64,000 nucleotides of DNA from Pithys albifrons albifrons (Eukaryota; Chordata; Aves; Passeriformes; Thamnophilidae), in the NCBI RefSeq assembly GCF_047495875.1, contig NC_092465.1, forward strand, positions 12,284,660 through 12,348,659, read 5' to 3'. The notes beneath the pieces were generated by a model. It saw nothing but the letters and a program-made list of their open reading frames with translations. It ran no database searches and was not told where the DNA came from. Of this stretch, positions 13,991 through 25,200 are shown one piece after another. The number at the start of each line of letters is the position of its first letter. Position 1 is the stretch's first letter. Made by a program: the position numbers and the translations under genes.

Positions 13991-14783
13991 AAGTCATGTG
14001 CTCCTTTCCTACTAGCGCTGTCAGCCCTGGCAGTCTCTCTTGCAGCAATGTAAACATGGCTACTGTGTGTCCCCAGGACTGCAGCCTGTAGCTCACAATG
14101 AGGCAGCCAATGCCAACAGATGTATAATGAGCATTTAAAAAGCACTTATTTTGTCATCCAATCATTGATCATCCTCATTGTGTAAATACTTTTTTTTGTT
14201 TCCACAACAAAATGACTTTAAAAGAAATGTTCACCAGGAAGAAAACAAAAATTGATTCTGGTGATAAAATCAGGACAGTCAAAATGATTAATATAACATA
14301 AGGGAAAGTTTGCAAACGAGGCTTAATTTCTGTGGAAAAAAGACCTCGTGGATACATCAGTGCTATGTTGTGCCTGGAAATTTATGGCAGCTGGAAATTT
14401 GATGGTGACCTCTGATAAATGAGAAAATGGTGAGGGTTTTAATGAATGACTTGAATAAGAAAATAAATAAGCCAATCTGTGTGGTATTCTTCTTAATATT
14501 TGTTTTGCTATTAAGTTCAGTTAATGTGGTTCCCACTGTGTCGTGGTGATTGTGTTGACAGCACCTCACACCATATGAGCATTGTGGCAGTTTGGCTGCC
14601 AGGGAAGGGGACGCATTGCCACAGACTTGCAAGGCAGAGCAGGGACAGGGCTGTAATAGGAGGGCATTTGGAAGCCCTTAGCAGGAAACGTCAGAGACTG
14701 TAAAGACAGAAAGAGTCCTGGTGAGCATCTTTGCTCTCTTCTGTCAAACTGGTCACAGAAATGAATTCCTTTCTGTTTGTTCA

Positions 14784-14809
14784 CCCCCCCCCCCCTTTTT
14801 TTTTTTTTT
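14784..14809. repeat. C12-T14 homopolymer junction
   Basis: Twelve C residues are followed directly by fourteen T residues. This is likely length-variable and sequencing-error prone. Confidence 0.95.
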
Positions 14810-16359
14810 GTGAGAAGAATTTTGTCTGGAGTTACATCTAGAAAATGAGAATGGGGGGGAGGGGGCTTTAACCACAAAATTTGGGAAAGTTGTACTGATG
14901 GTTGATTATGTTCATACCATTCTTTTCTTAGCCTCACTTTATTAACTTGTAGTGTTTATTCTGTGTCTCTTGTACCTTTGTTGTGAGGTTTAGGAGCATT
15001 CTTTATGAAATGTTGATTTGCCATGTGAGTATTTATAAACTATGTTTGAGTCACCTGTTAATCTTTCTCTGGGTAGAACTAAACTAAGCTCAACATTTCT
15101 GTCACTATAACGTACATTTTCAAGACCTTGCTCGTTCTCAGTTTGTTCAGCTCAGTATCCTCTTTGGCTGTAACACCAAGATTACATTCACACTCCTGGT
15201 GGTAGCCACTGCCCAGAGCTGATGGCCACCAGCTATATCCCGAGGTGCTGTTCAGTAGAGGGCGATGGGAACCCATCTAGGTTGGTTTTTAACTGAAAAG
15301 TAGACTTGCATGGAATAGATCAGGAGATCTCAGGGGACAGTGGGCTGCCTGTGAAAGCCTGTAGTTGCCACTGGAAGCTGTCCCAAACCCTGTCAAAGGC
15401 AAAGCAATATTTTACTAGCTTTTAGAATAATAAAGGCTGTACAAAAGCCATTCCTTTCTTCATTCATAATATTGCAGTTGATTAAAACCTCAGCTTTTCA
15501 GTCCTTTCTTGTTTCAGTTCAGGGAAGATAGAACAAATTAGCCAGTCACAGATTAGCCACTTTTCTTGGTTATCTTGCAGAACCTACTTAAATATAGTTT
15601 CCCCAAGAATCCCCAAGTCAGAGGCTGAAAACATGTGAGCTGAAATACACATAGAGGGAACACAAAAGGCACCATGCTGACTTTTTTTTTCTTAAAGCAT
15701 ATTCAGTACCTGGGTGATCATCTCAGTAAGCCTTCCCAAGTCTCTGCAGCTCATTTCAGATCCCTGCAGTTCATCCAGACAGGCCGTAACTCTGTGGTCC
15801 ATGCATCAGGAGAGGAATGCAGTAACCCCTGAATAACCTTGACTAATACCATTATGAACTCATGGAAGCTCTTCAATAGAGTATAGTGTTCAACCTTGAT
15901 CCTTTAAGTTTATTTGGGGCTTCATGAATACAAAATGGCTTAACTGACATAAAAGTTTATGTTAGACTTTTCAGAAGCAATTCAGATATTTGTGGTGGAA
16001 GCCATAAAGGTATAGACATGTTTTGTTTCTTTTCTGCTTGGTGGGAGTTAAGTGTTTAATTTCTTTTACAGATCTAGATTCTTACTTAGCCATCTCTACA
16101 GCGTTCTAATGCTTCCATGCTCACATCCCTTCAGACTCCTGGCTAATGGAAACTCCTTTCTTCTACAGGAGAAGTGGAACAGAATATTTGACCATGTCTT
16201 GGTCACTTCAGTCCAAGCTCTACCAGTTTGGCTCTAAGTGCTGAAGAAGGTCATACATGTTTCCCACTCAGTGCTTTGCTAAAGGGATTGCAATGACCAA
16301 TGAAGCAGCAGAACAAACTTTTGGAGCAGTAGTATCTTAAACTGAAAGAGCAGAAGGTG

Positions 16360-16465
16360 TTGTGTTTGGGGTTTGGGGTTTTTGTGTTTTTGGTTTGTTT
16401 CTTTGGTTTTTGTTTTGCTTTTTTTTTTTTTTTTTTTTTTTGTTGTTCTTTTGCCTTTTTTTTTA
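16360..16465. repeat. T/G-rich simple repeat with 23-T run
   Basis: GTTTGGGGTTT-type repeats pass into GTTTTT units and a T run at 16419-16441, then TTTTTTTTAA. The minus-strand ORF here (Lys-rich) is an artefact. Confidence 0.9.
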
Positions 16466-18596
16466 ATCAAAAGAATTTGCATAGTTAAAATATGGTTTCT
16501 CCTCATGCCAGCTTGAGCTCACTGGCACAGGACTTTTGTGTCCAGGCAGAAATACCTACAGAAAAAGATACTTATTCTTAAAATACCTCTTTTTTTCATA
16601 CAAAAAAATACCCTGAGGCCCCTTCATAACATTACCTCTAGTAGAAAAATCCATCAAACAGAATATTCACTCAATCCCTTTTAATCATACGATCAAAGTA
16701 TTTTACTGTGGCAAATTGAACAAGCTTTTAAAAAGAGAGATGAAGAGCAATCAACACAGCAGAGGGAAAGAAAGTACTTTGATCTATGAGGCAATAGGAG
16801 AGTGAAGGGATAGGATTGGTGAGAAAGCTGTAATGGAGAAGAATTCTTCACTGAGGGGCTGTGTTAGGGTAAGAGGAAGAGCAGATGAGCAATCAAGAGA
16901 GCCCCAAAGGGGAGCAGAGGAAGACTTGGTCTATGATGTGGTGAGTTCTGAAGATCAGGAGAGGGTATTTGATGCTGTGGTACAAACTTCCGTGCTGGGG
17001 GAAGAGCAGGAATTAGACCAGAAGATGGCTTCTTTCAGGAGAGGTAGACAAGGAACAAAGATTTTTTTTCTTCCTCAGATTTGACCAAGAAAGGAATGGT
17101 AAGGACAGAAACATTTAGAAGACAAAGCTGTTGCCAGTCTTTATAAAACTAATTAGCAGATCTCACCTTATTTTGTACATTCAGCAACAGGTCAGAGAGC
17201 AAACAAATGGGATTGTTTTAAAATAATTTTCACTCCAACATACTTACTTTCTAGAAGGATAATAAAATACTGACATGCCAGACTTGATGGGATCCTTTGT
17301 CTCATGGTGGTGCAGTAGTTTATTCTTACATTGGACTTCATATTTCTCCAGTTGGTGCAATAAACTACTCAAATTGTGGAAGGATATTTACTGTTTAGAG
17401 AAGTCCTTGGACAACTCAGCAAACTTTGCCTTGTTTCTCTGTACAAGAGCTATATATAGGCTTTGCTTAATCAAGGTCTCAAATGTTGTGTGAGCAGAGC
17501 TAAATATTTTTAAAAGTGTAAAAAAGTGACAAGGTAACTCCAGCCATTTGGCCTTGTTAGAACCAGGTGTTTGTCTAGCTGTGTACTAACAGAGGAAAGA
17601 GAAACTACCTTAAAGGCACATTGATTTGTGCCGTTTCTTAGCCTGAAGGGAACAGAAACAACCAAATATAAACAATGTATCTTAAAACTATTACACTCAG
17701 CACCTCTGTGAAGCTGCTTAGTTAGCTTTCAGGTTACTTTGTTCTTTAAGACACAACCAACCAATGCCCATAGTTATACTTCGTCTGACTCTATTGGGCT
17801 TGGCCTAAAAGTGACCTGTAATTGCTGTAACAATATTCTGTAACCATGGCAGAATAGAAATTTGATCTTGTTGAAAAAACTCATCTGACAGTGAAACCCA
17901 GCAGTGAATGCCAACAACTACTCTGGGTAAACTGCATTTTTGTCAGCTGAAATTTGACCAGGATCCTCATGGATAGGAAGCCTTCTCCTCGAAAACAGAT
18001 CAAAAAATATTTAATGACTCAGAGTAATTAAGGACCTGTTTCTCTTTCTGCTGGTGGATACACAATAGAAAATGACCAAAAAGAGAACCTTTTTACCCTT
18101 TCGTTCCCCTGCACAAACAATTACACTAGAGCGGCACTGATGGGGCAGGAAGGGGCCGGGAGAGCAGAGGGTTAGCAAAAGGGGCAGGTATGTGAGGATC
18201 AGGATCTGCAACAGTAAAGGGCAAAGAAACATATTTTTCCTTACTGAGAGGGGGAGTTGAGATAAGGGTTAGGGGTGAGTTCAGTCCCTGGCACTCTCCT
18301 CTTGTTCCTGCACCTCCCCTGGCAAATTTTGCCTCTTGCCCTCCCACCTGGAAAATGCCCCGACACAAAGGTCCCGTTAACACGAGGCACAGGCCGGCGT
18401 TAAGCCACAGGCACCGCTATTGCTAAAGCCATCAGCAGCCGTTCTCAAAGAGGCAGGGACCTCGGAGGGGCCCGAGCAGGATGGAAGTGCCAGGTCACAC
18501 CTGCGGCTCCGTTTAAAACACGGATAATTTGGAGGCCAGTGCAGGTCCAGCAGAGTCGTGAGTCGCCCTGGGCCGCCCCGGCCTGACCGGCGCTGC

Positions 18597-18985
18597 CGTG
18601 CCCACCCACCCCTTCTCCCCCTCCTCCCGGCCCTCCCCTGCCCCGCCCTGCCCTGCCCTGCCCTGCCCTGCCCTGCCCTGCCCCGCCCCGCCCTGCCCTG
18701 CCCTGCCCCGAGGTCGGTGCTGGTCTCCCTGCCCTGCCCCGCCCCGCCCCACCCCGGGGCCGCGCTCCGTGCCCACCCACCCCTTCTCCCTCTCCCCCCG
18801 GCCCTGCCTTGCCCCGCCCCGCCCCGCCCCAGCCCACCCCGGGGCCGCGCTCCGTGGCCACCCACCCCTTCTCTCTCTCCCCAAGGCCCTGCCCCGCTCC
18901 GGGGCGCGGCTGCCCCGCCCAGCCCTGCCCTACCCTGCCCTGCCCCGCCCCGGGGCCGCGCTCCGTGCCCGCCCGGGGCCGGGGC
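18597..18985 (+). repeat. Nested C-rich minisatellite in the TFCP2L1 promoter
   Basis: Runs of CCCTG and CCCCG pentamers are interspersed with a longer recurring module. The module core CCGGGGCCGCGCTCCGTG occurs near 18754, 18838 and 18950, and GCCCACCCACCCCTTCTC follows at about 18600, 18771 and 18855. Two levels of repetition (5 bp and about 85-110 bp) are therefore present. The top strand is strongly C-rich and the bottom strand G-rich, which explains the long artefactual Pro-rich and Gly/Arg-rich ORFs here. Confidence 0.9.
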
Positions 18986-19065
18986 TGGCGCTGGGCGGGT
19001 AGGAGGGAGGGCTCGCCCGGCCCCGGCCCCGCGGCCCGGCCAACCCACGGCGACCGGGGCTGAGC

Positions 19066-19073
19066 CATAAAAG
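19066..19073 (+). promoter_or_regulatory. TFCP2L1: TATA-like box CATAAAAG
   Basis: CATAAAAG lies 117-124 nt upstream of the ATG within an otherwise GC-rich stretch. It is the only AT-rich hexamer near the predicted start, and a start 25-30 nt downstream would fall in the CTCCAGCTGG region. This is inferred from position only. Confidence 0.5.
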
Positions 19074-19189
19074 CGGCGGGAGCCGGCGGGGCCGCGGCTC
19101 CAGCTGGTGGCAGCCGTGCCCGGCACGCCTGGGGTGGGCAGCGGCCGCCCCTCCGCAGCCCCAGCCAACGCCGCCGGGCCACCCCCAAG

Positions 19190-19251
19190 ATGCTGTTTTG
19201 GCACACGCAGCCGGAGCACTACAACCAGCACTCGACCGGCAGCTACCTGCG
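19190..19251 (+). CDS. TFCP2L1: TFCP2L1 coding exon 1 (start codon)
   Basis: Encodes residues 1-20 and two bases of codon 21 (Arg). The ATG has A at -3 (context CCAAGATGC), a good Kozak position, and no ATG lies between the TATA-like box and this codon. The donor is CG|GTGAGT. The peptide [14 protein letters not shown] is the characteristic TFCP2L1 amino terminus. Confidence 0.95.
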
Positions 19252-22200
19252 GTGAGTCCCGGGCAGCGGGAGCTTCGGCGGTGCCCTTGCCCTTGTGTGT
19301 GACTGTGTGTGTGTTTTCGGGGGTCCGATGCCCCCGTTCCGCTCAGTTCCCCAGCGGCACCGCCGGTCCCCTCGGTCCCCGTCGGGTTAGCGCCGCTCTC
19401 TCTGTCTGAGGGACCGCGGGCTCCTTTTTCTTTTGCCACCTTCTTTTTCCAGCTTCATTTTTTGACTCTCGCTGTGCAGCTTTGCCGCGGTGGTGGTGCC
19501 GGGTTCCTTCTGCCCCGGGCTGAGACTCGGAGGGCAGAGGTGCGGCCGCGGGCAAGCGCTGCCAAAAGTCTGTGGAAAACGCCTGTTGGCAAACGGAGAA
19601 GGCACAGAGTTTTCTGGGGATGCGATTTCTTTCTCTGCTTTTTGGGGCGAAGTGTGAAAAGCTCAGAATTTCGCTTTCCGAACTTGCCTAAACCAGCTTT
19701 TTCCTGCCTTCGCACAGTTGTGTTTAATTAAATGCGCCTAATTTAAGTACAAGGGCTGCTAAACAATAGTCTGTAACATGTGTAGCACAAACCCGTGTTT
19801 CCTCCCTCCAAACGATGTCAAAGCAGGCAACTTCGGGAGTTTCCTCTTTGCCAGGTGCTTGTGAGTTACTTGTTTTGTGAAGATGTAAAGCTCAGCCCTC
19901 GGTTGGTGTCGATTGCTGCTGCTCCTCTGGAGAGGGATTTTGCTGAATTGGGGCAGTGGAGGACCTGGCTGTGGCCCAAGAGCGTGACTGTCAAATGCAC
20001 CCCCGAACAACCACTCCTGAGAGGACATTAAGTCTGTCTGGGGAAGCACTTCCAACACAGATAATACTTCATTTCAAGGAGACATGCTGTCTTGACTATT
20101 CCTGCTCCTTAACAGGGTATTTGCAAAGGAATTTGTTTTTTTTTCTGACTAAGTAATAACCTCCCTTACAATACTGTAAGAGTCTTGCTTTCTGACAGCT
20201 TCTCCACTTCCTCATACAAGATTCTGCATCTCCTCCCTCTATATCAATGTCAGTTTCACAACATGTATGTGGCCAAAATTCTTTTGCTGTGTTCTTGCAG
20301 AACTGATTAGTTTAGGACAGCAAGAACAGTAGCAGCAGAGGAGCATCAGCATTGGTGCTTGTGTGTATTCTCTGCATTAGAGAGTGTTTGTGGTGCCCAG
20401 ACTGCTTCATTAACTCCATGGATTTCTAGCACAGTGCTTCAAGATCATCAAGTCTGGGTCAGGCTTGAGTCCACAATTTAAATTCCATTTAATTGGCCAG
20501 AAAACACATTTGCTTATTTTGCTGCTTGATGCTAGCTGGGGGCTAAAGGATGCCTTTCGGTCAGGAAGGCTGCTGGTATGGAGGTGACCTGTCAGTGTTT
20601 TAGGAACAAACTTCAGCTTTAATGAGTATCTGCTACTGTGACCATAGTGGTTTTGATCTGGGACTAAAAGCCCTAAAATGCTTTTTATGGCAATAATGCC
20701 CTCAGGTGTTTCAGGGAAGGCTGTTTGATGAAAACTCATAGGTTTTATGTACAGACCTCTAATTCTGGCCAATTCACTTTCTATGAGAATATGTCAAGTC
20801 ATGCATTTCTAAGAGGGGCATTTTTCTGCTGAGCTGTGCCTTTCTGAAGGCTTTCCATACCCCCTCACAGTGACTGCACAGGAAACTGAAACATTTGAAG
20901 TTGCTATAAGAAAAGTTTATATAAATTATACGTTGCAGGGATCAAAGGCTTTCTGTCTATCTGAGACATCCGTGTAAGTTCTGCCATACCTCAGTGGCAG
21001 TTGTAGTTAGAGCTAAGATATGACAGAAAAATCCTTGTACATTTTCATTCATTTTTTAGGAAAACCCAGTGTGTGTTTTACTTTCTGTTCTGTCAGCTGA
21101 CTGAGCTCTCAAATAACTTTCTATCTTCCCCGGTAAGTCATGATCTTACTGTCGGTTAAGATCAGAACTGTATAGCTTTAGCATTAAAGGTGAAACTTGT
21201 GAGAGTTTTAAAAGGTTTAATGCCTTTTTTTTTCTTTTGAAGAATTGAATATTGCCATGGCTTATATACTTACAACTTAAAAATTCTTGTAAGCCTTGAA
21301 TTGACCTGCTTCTAAATTCAAAACACTTTTAATAAGGTGAAATGTTTTAGAAGGTCTCGACCCAAAGCCACGGATACCACAGGCCATTAGTTCAAATGCC
21401 CCAGTAATAAAAATATGATTAAATTGTGTGGCTTTGTTGGGTCTTTATTATGGTGATGCTTTCCAGAAACTGAATCATGGATTCTTCCATGCTTCCAGTC
21501 TTCAGTGATCAGACAGCTGTTCTGGCAAGTGCAGGGGTGCTAAGAGCCCTGAAATCTGAGTGAAATATGATATTTGAATTTTGACTTCCTCGTGCCTAAA
21601 TTTCTCAACTGTTTCAGGTGAATAGGTGTACAAATTTCTCACCCCTAAATGTTAAACCTGGGCCAGATTTTGTGCAGTTTCTGCTGAAGTGCAGAAGTTC
21701 TTGGGCTTCGGAGTTTTTGATCCGTTCCCATATGTAAAGCTGCACACATTCCAACAGCATTGTGCAGAAGAGCAAATGTTGGCATCTGGGGTGAGCAAGA
21801 TGACTTTGGAGCAGTATCAGATTCTGCATGTGTGTGGAGCAATGCTATCTATTTCAGAAATCTACTGCAGGCATTTCTGTCACTTCATTACTGTAGTAAA
21901 TCATCACTAAGGAAGAAAACCCTCTCTGTGGCAGTGGTTGGGCAAGAGCTGTGATTATGTCAGTAATGCCAGTAAGCAAATGGGTCTGGATGCCTTCGAG
22001 TGGGTGATAATGTGGAGGGTGTGGGGTTGGGAGAGAGAATAGAATCAGAGATGGGTGTTTCTTTTCTCTTGTTTGTATCTGAAATGGCGCAGTTTGTTCT
22101 CTGGCTTTATTTTGCCATAAACAGGAGTACCTATGTTTGAACCAGGCACTTTTGCAGTTTGCTCTAAACTGCTACAGTGTTTCACTCATGACCTGGGTGT

Positions 22201-25200
22201 CCTTCAAGGTTGTGGGTGCTACAAGTGGATCATTAACTGAACAGGCAAGGCAAAAATTCTTAATGCCCTTTCAGACTGCATGCCTGTACATGCTGGCATG
22301 TTCCTGGGTGGTTTTTCTTAAAGCTTTTTGTGTATGAGGTTATTGAAAGGAGCAGAACTGCAGCCTCTGTAATGGAAATTTCAAGTCTTCACACATCTGG
22401 AGGAAATGGAGGAGAAAAAGAATATTTTTCTGAATTGTCTCCATGTTCAACATAATCCTCCTAATTTGCAAGGATACAAATGTCTTAAGTAGGTGGACAC
22501 AATGATCAGAAGTGTTAGTGACATGGCTAAGGCTAATGTGGTTCTTAAGTATCAGACAAGCTGATGCTTATTCCTGACATCTCATTTTGTGCTAATCAAC
22601 TAATTTGTTGAGCTCTCAGTCTTGCTAATACCAGTTCTGCTTGGGGATTAGTGTGGACTGGGATCAGCCTGACATTAAATCAGCAGGCAAGTCAGCATCA
22701 ACATCTTGAAAAGAAGTGAGGACAGGGACTATGGGCAGGTCCTGGTGAAGCTGGTCCTGAGCACCTGTGTGTGCATTTATGAAGATGGCCCAGAAGAGCT
22801 ATGCGATTCCTTGGGACCAGGTTTAATAGAGTGAAAGGAAATCTCATGAGTCAATTAATCCAGCAGTTCATGCAATTATTTACCTGAATGTCTCCTTTTC
22901 ACACCAGAGCTATGTCTGCACTTCACCCTTGGCCGCTGTTTGAAGACATTTTACTAATCAGACATTCAGCTGTCAAAGTGCCCTTTCTTGTTTGTTTGTT
23001 TTTCTGAAAGACTTTCATCAGAGAACCCAAGTACTGTTAAACAAATGTACTTCCACAAGGATAAAGAATCTATTTTTGATATTTTTTCCTCATCAAGAAA
23101 ACTGCTTTACTGAAACATAAATCTGATTTAGTTTTTAAAATAATAAATTAATTCTCAGACATACTCTATTTTGCCAGTGCTATGTTCTTTTGTGTGCAGT
23201 GCTGATATCCTAAAGGCAGAAGTTGCCTGGTTACATTATACAGGCCAGATCCTTTCTCTTTTGGCCATTTTAACTCTGTGTTTCTCTAGAAGTCATCTCC
23301 ATTATCTCAGACCATGAGAACCAAGTGCAGATTGAGGCTAGAATATTCCATAAACTCTTTGTAATTAAATGTGTGTAAATTGTGTGTTGCAGAGATGTCC
23401 TTGCACTGCCGATTTTCAAGCAGGAAGAACCACAACTGTCTCCTGAGAACGATGCCAAACTGCCACCCTTTCAGTATGTCCTCTGTACAGCCACATCACC
23501 TGCTGTGAAACTGCATGAAGAAACCCTGACCTACCTCAACCAAGGTAGGGTTTGCACTACATTGAAGAAGAGCATATTTCCTGGGAACGGTTCATGAGAC
23601 ATTTAATCCCATACTTGTGTACATACAGTGGGATGGGAAAAGAGGGATAGAGATGGGGGGGGGGGAGGGTACAGGAAAGGAGGATTATTCAATTTTTAAC
23701 ATTTAGATACCAGATTATCACCTATTATAAAATAATGAAGTACCACTTATTTAACTGTTGACTTAAAGCAGTGTTGTAGCACACACAGTTTCCTGTGACT
23801 GAGTACTGGCTAGATCTCAGACAACTTAAACTACAGTCACAAGGCCAGATTGATTAGCAGATGGGCAAACTTTGAGTTAGGGAGGGCTCTTAATACTGCA
23901 AGTCCTCAGGCACTGCTGGAGGGCATTGCCAGAGGATGAATTAGCAGGTATCCAAGGGCTGCTCTGTGATCTGGGCAGAGAGTGACATTGCTCACACTGG
24001 CTGTGTGGTGTGGCTTTGCTCAGTGCCTAACTTGACAAGTTGCCAGGGTTCAATGCATCCAAGTCCTCTTTAAAAGACCTCATAGGGTAGTTTTTATTCC
24101 AGGATAAACAAGCACTGTGTGTTTCTCTATACCTTTCACCCGCGCTGCCTCCACTTTGGCGGAATTTGTGCAGACACATCTATGGTTGGTGTTTGGCTGT
24201 CACTTTGCAGCACCTCTTACATGTGGGTCTTGAAGAGATCAGACCTCTCCAGGCACAGATTATGCTAAAACATATTATACTTATTTTCTGCCGGGCTGTA
24301 AACAAGGGTATTAGCCTAACAACAACCTGGAGGCTGTCTGCACTGTTAGTGAGATCCTCTCCTGGTTCAGGACACTGCACCAGCTCTTTAGGCTTCAGAC
24401 ACTAAATATGATGCTTGCTTGAATGCTTCCCCACATAGGTTTATTTCAATGCTAGTAGAAATCAGAGCCCTGATCTCCCTTGGACTCTGACCTCAGGTGC
24501 AGCTTGCTGCTGGATCTGTGTTGGTAGCTGTTGACCCATGGAGCCCTACAGAAAGATCAGTGGAGTACTGCAGGCTCTACGCAAGGAGTCATGTATTTCC
24601 TGTCACATAAGATGGCACTGTTCTGTCTCCTGGAATCAGAAGATGCTTTGAATGTGTGACTGTGTCATCCCAGATTATTCACTTAAACAGAGCAGACCCC
24701 AGGAGGTGATATGGGGCATATCAAGGGTGAGATTGAGATGAATGTCCTGTGAAACACAATTCTTTCCTGTATTGGGATAACAGATTTCTTTTGTTGTGAA
24801 AAGCAGTCAACAGCGAAATATTTTGGCATACATGAAGCAGTGCCTGCTGTTTTACCTTGGTAAGGAAAAAGCTAGACAGCTCTTTACACAATACCATGAG
24901 TTTTAAAAAACTCATTGACTGGAGCAGTCTGCGGTTTCCTATGTGAAGTTTGACTGTTCCTGCCTTTCAGACAGACTTTGTGTTAGGCTTTGTCCTACTT
25001 ACTATTGCAATGAGCTGTCTCCTGCTACATCATGACACAGTACTGACCTGTTTCCTTGGTATTTCTTGGATATCATCTGTCTTTCATCCCTGAAGGGGAA
25101 AGGTGGGATGTGTCCTTGCAGACACAACCTGGAGAATGAGGCTAGATAGGCCTGTAGGAGAAAAGCAGGGAAGAGGTTGGCAGGAGCTGTGTAGTGGGGC

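Larger units (their letters stand above)
13336..18479. other. Proximal upstream intergenic DNA
   Basis: Contains homopolymer and T/G-rich tracts at 13955, 14784 and 16360 but no gene I can support. The ORF at 16833-17084 is Glu/Arg-rich and unrecognised. It has no start context, splice structure or known family behind it. Confidence 0.6.
18480..19600 (+). promoter_or_regulatory. TFCP2L1: TFCP2L1 CpG-island promoter, 5' UTR and start of intron 1
   Basis: GC content rises sharply against the AT-rich flanks, with dense CpG and many CCCCGCCCC GC boxes (Sp1/KLF-type) between about 18640 and 18960. Exon 1 begins at 19190 inside the island. A transcription start around 19095-19105 would give a 5' UTR of roughly 90 nt. 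Extent and start site are judged by eye; no CpG computation was run. Confidence 0.8.

Noticed and set aside
16833..17084. 83-codon Glu/Arg-rich ORF that looks protein-like
   Set aside because: No family recognised, no exon boundaries and no neighbouring coding exon, so it remains most likely chance.
1..18000. Search for a CLASP1 3' exon, expected upstream from vertebrate gene order
   Set aside because: No coding block resembling CLASP1 was seen; its end must lie outside the window.
18377..19439. Long overlapping ORFs on both strands (284, 253, 170 and 169 codons)
   Set aside because: They are Pro- or Gly/Arg-rich translations of the C-rich promoter minisatellite, open in several frames at once because the repeat lacks stop trinucleotides.
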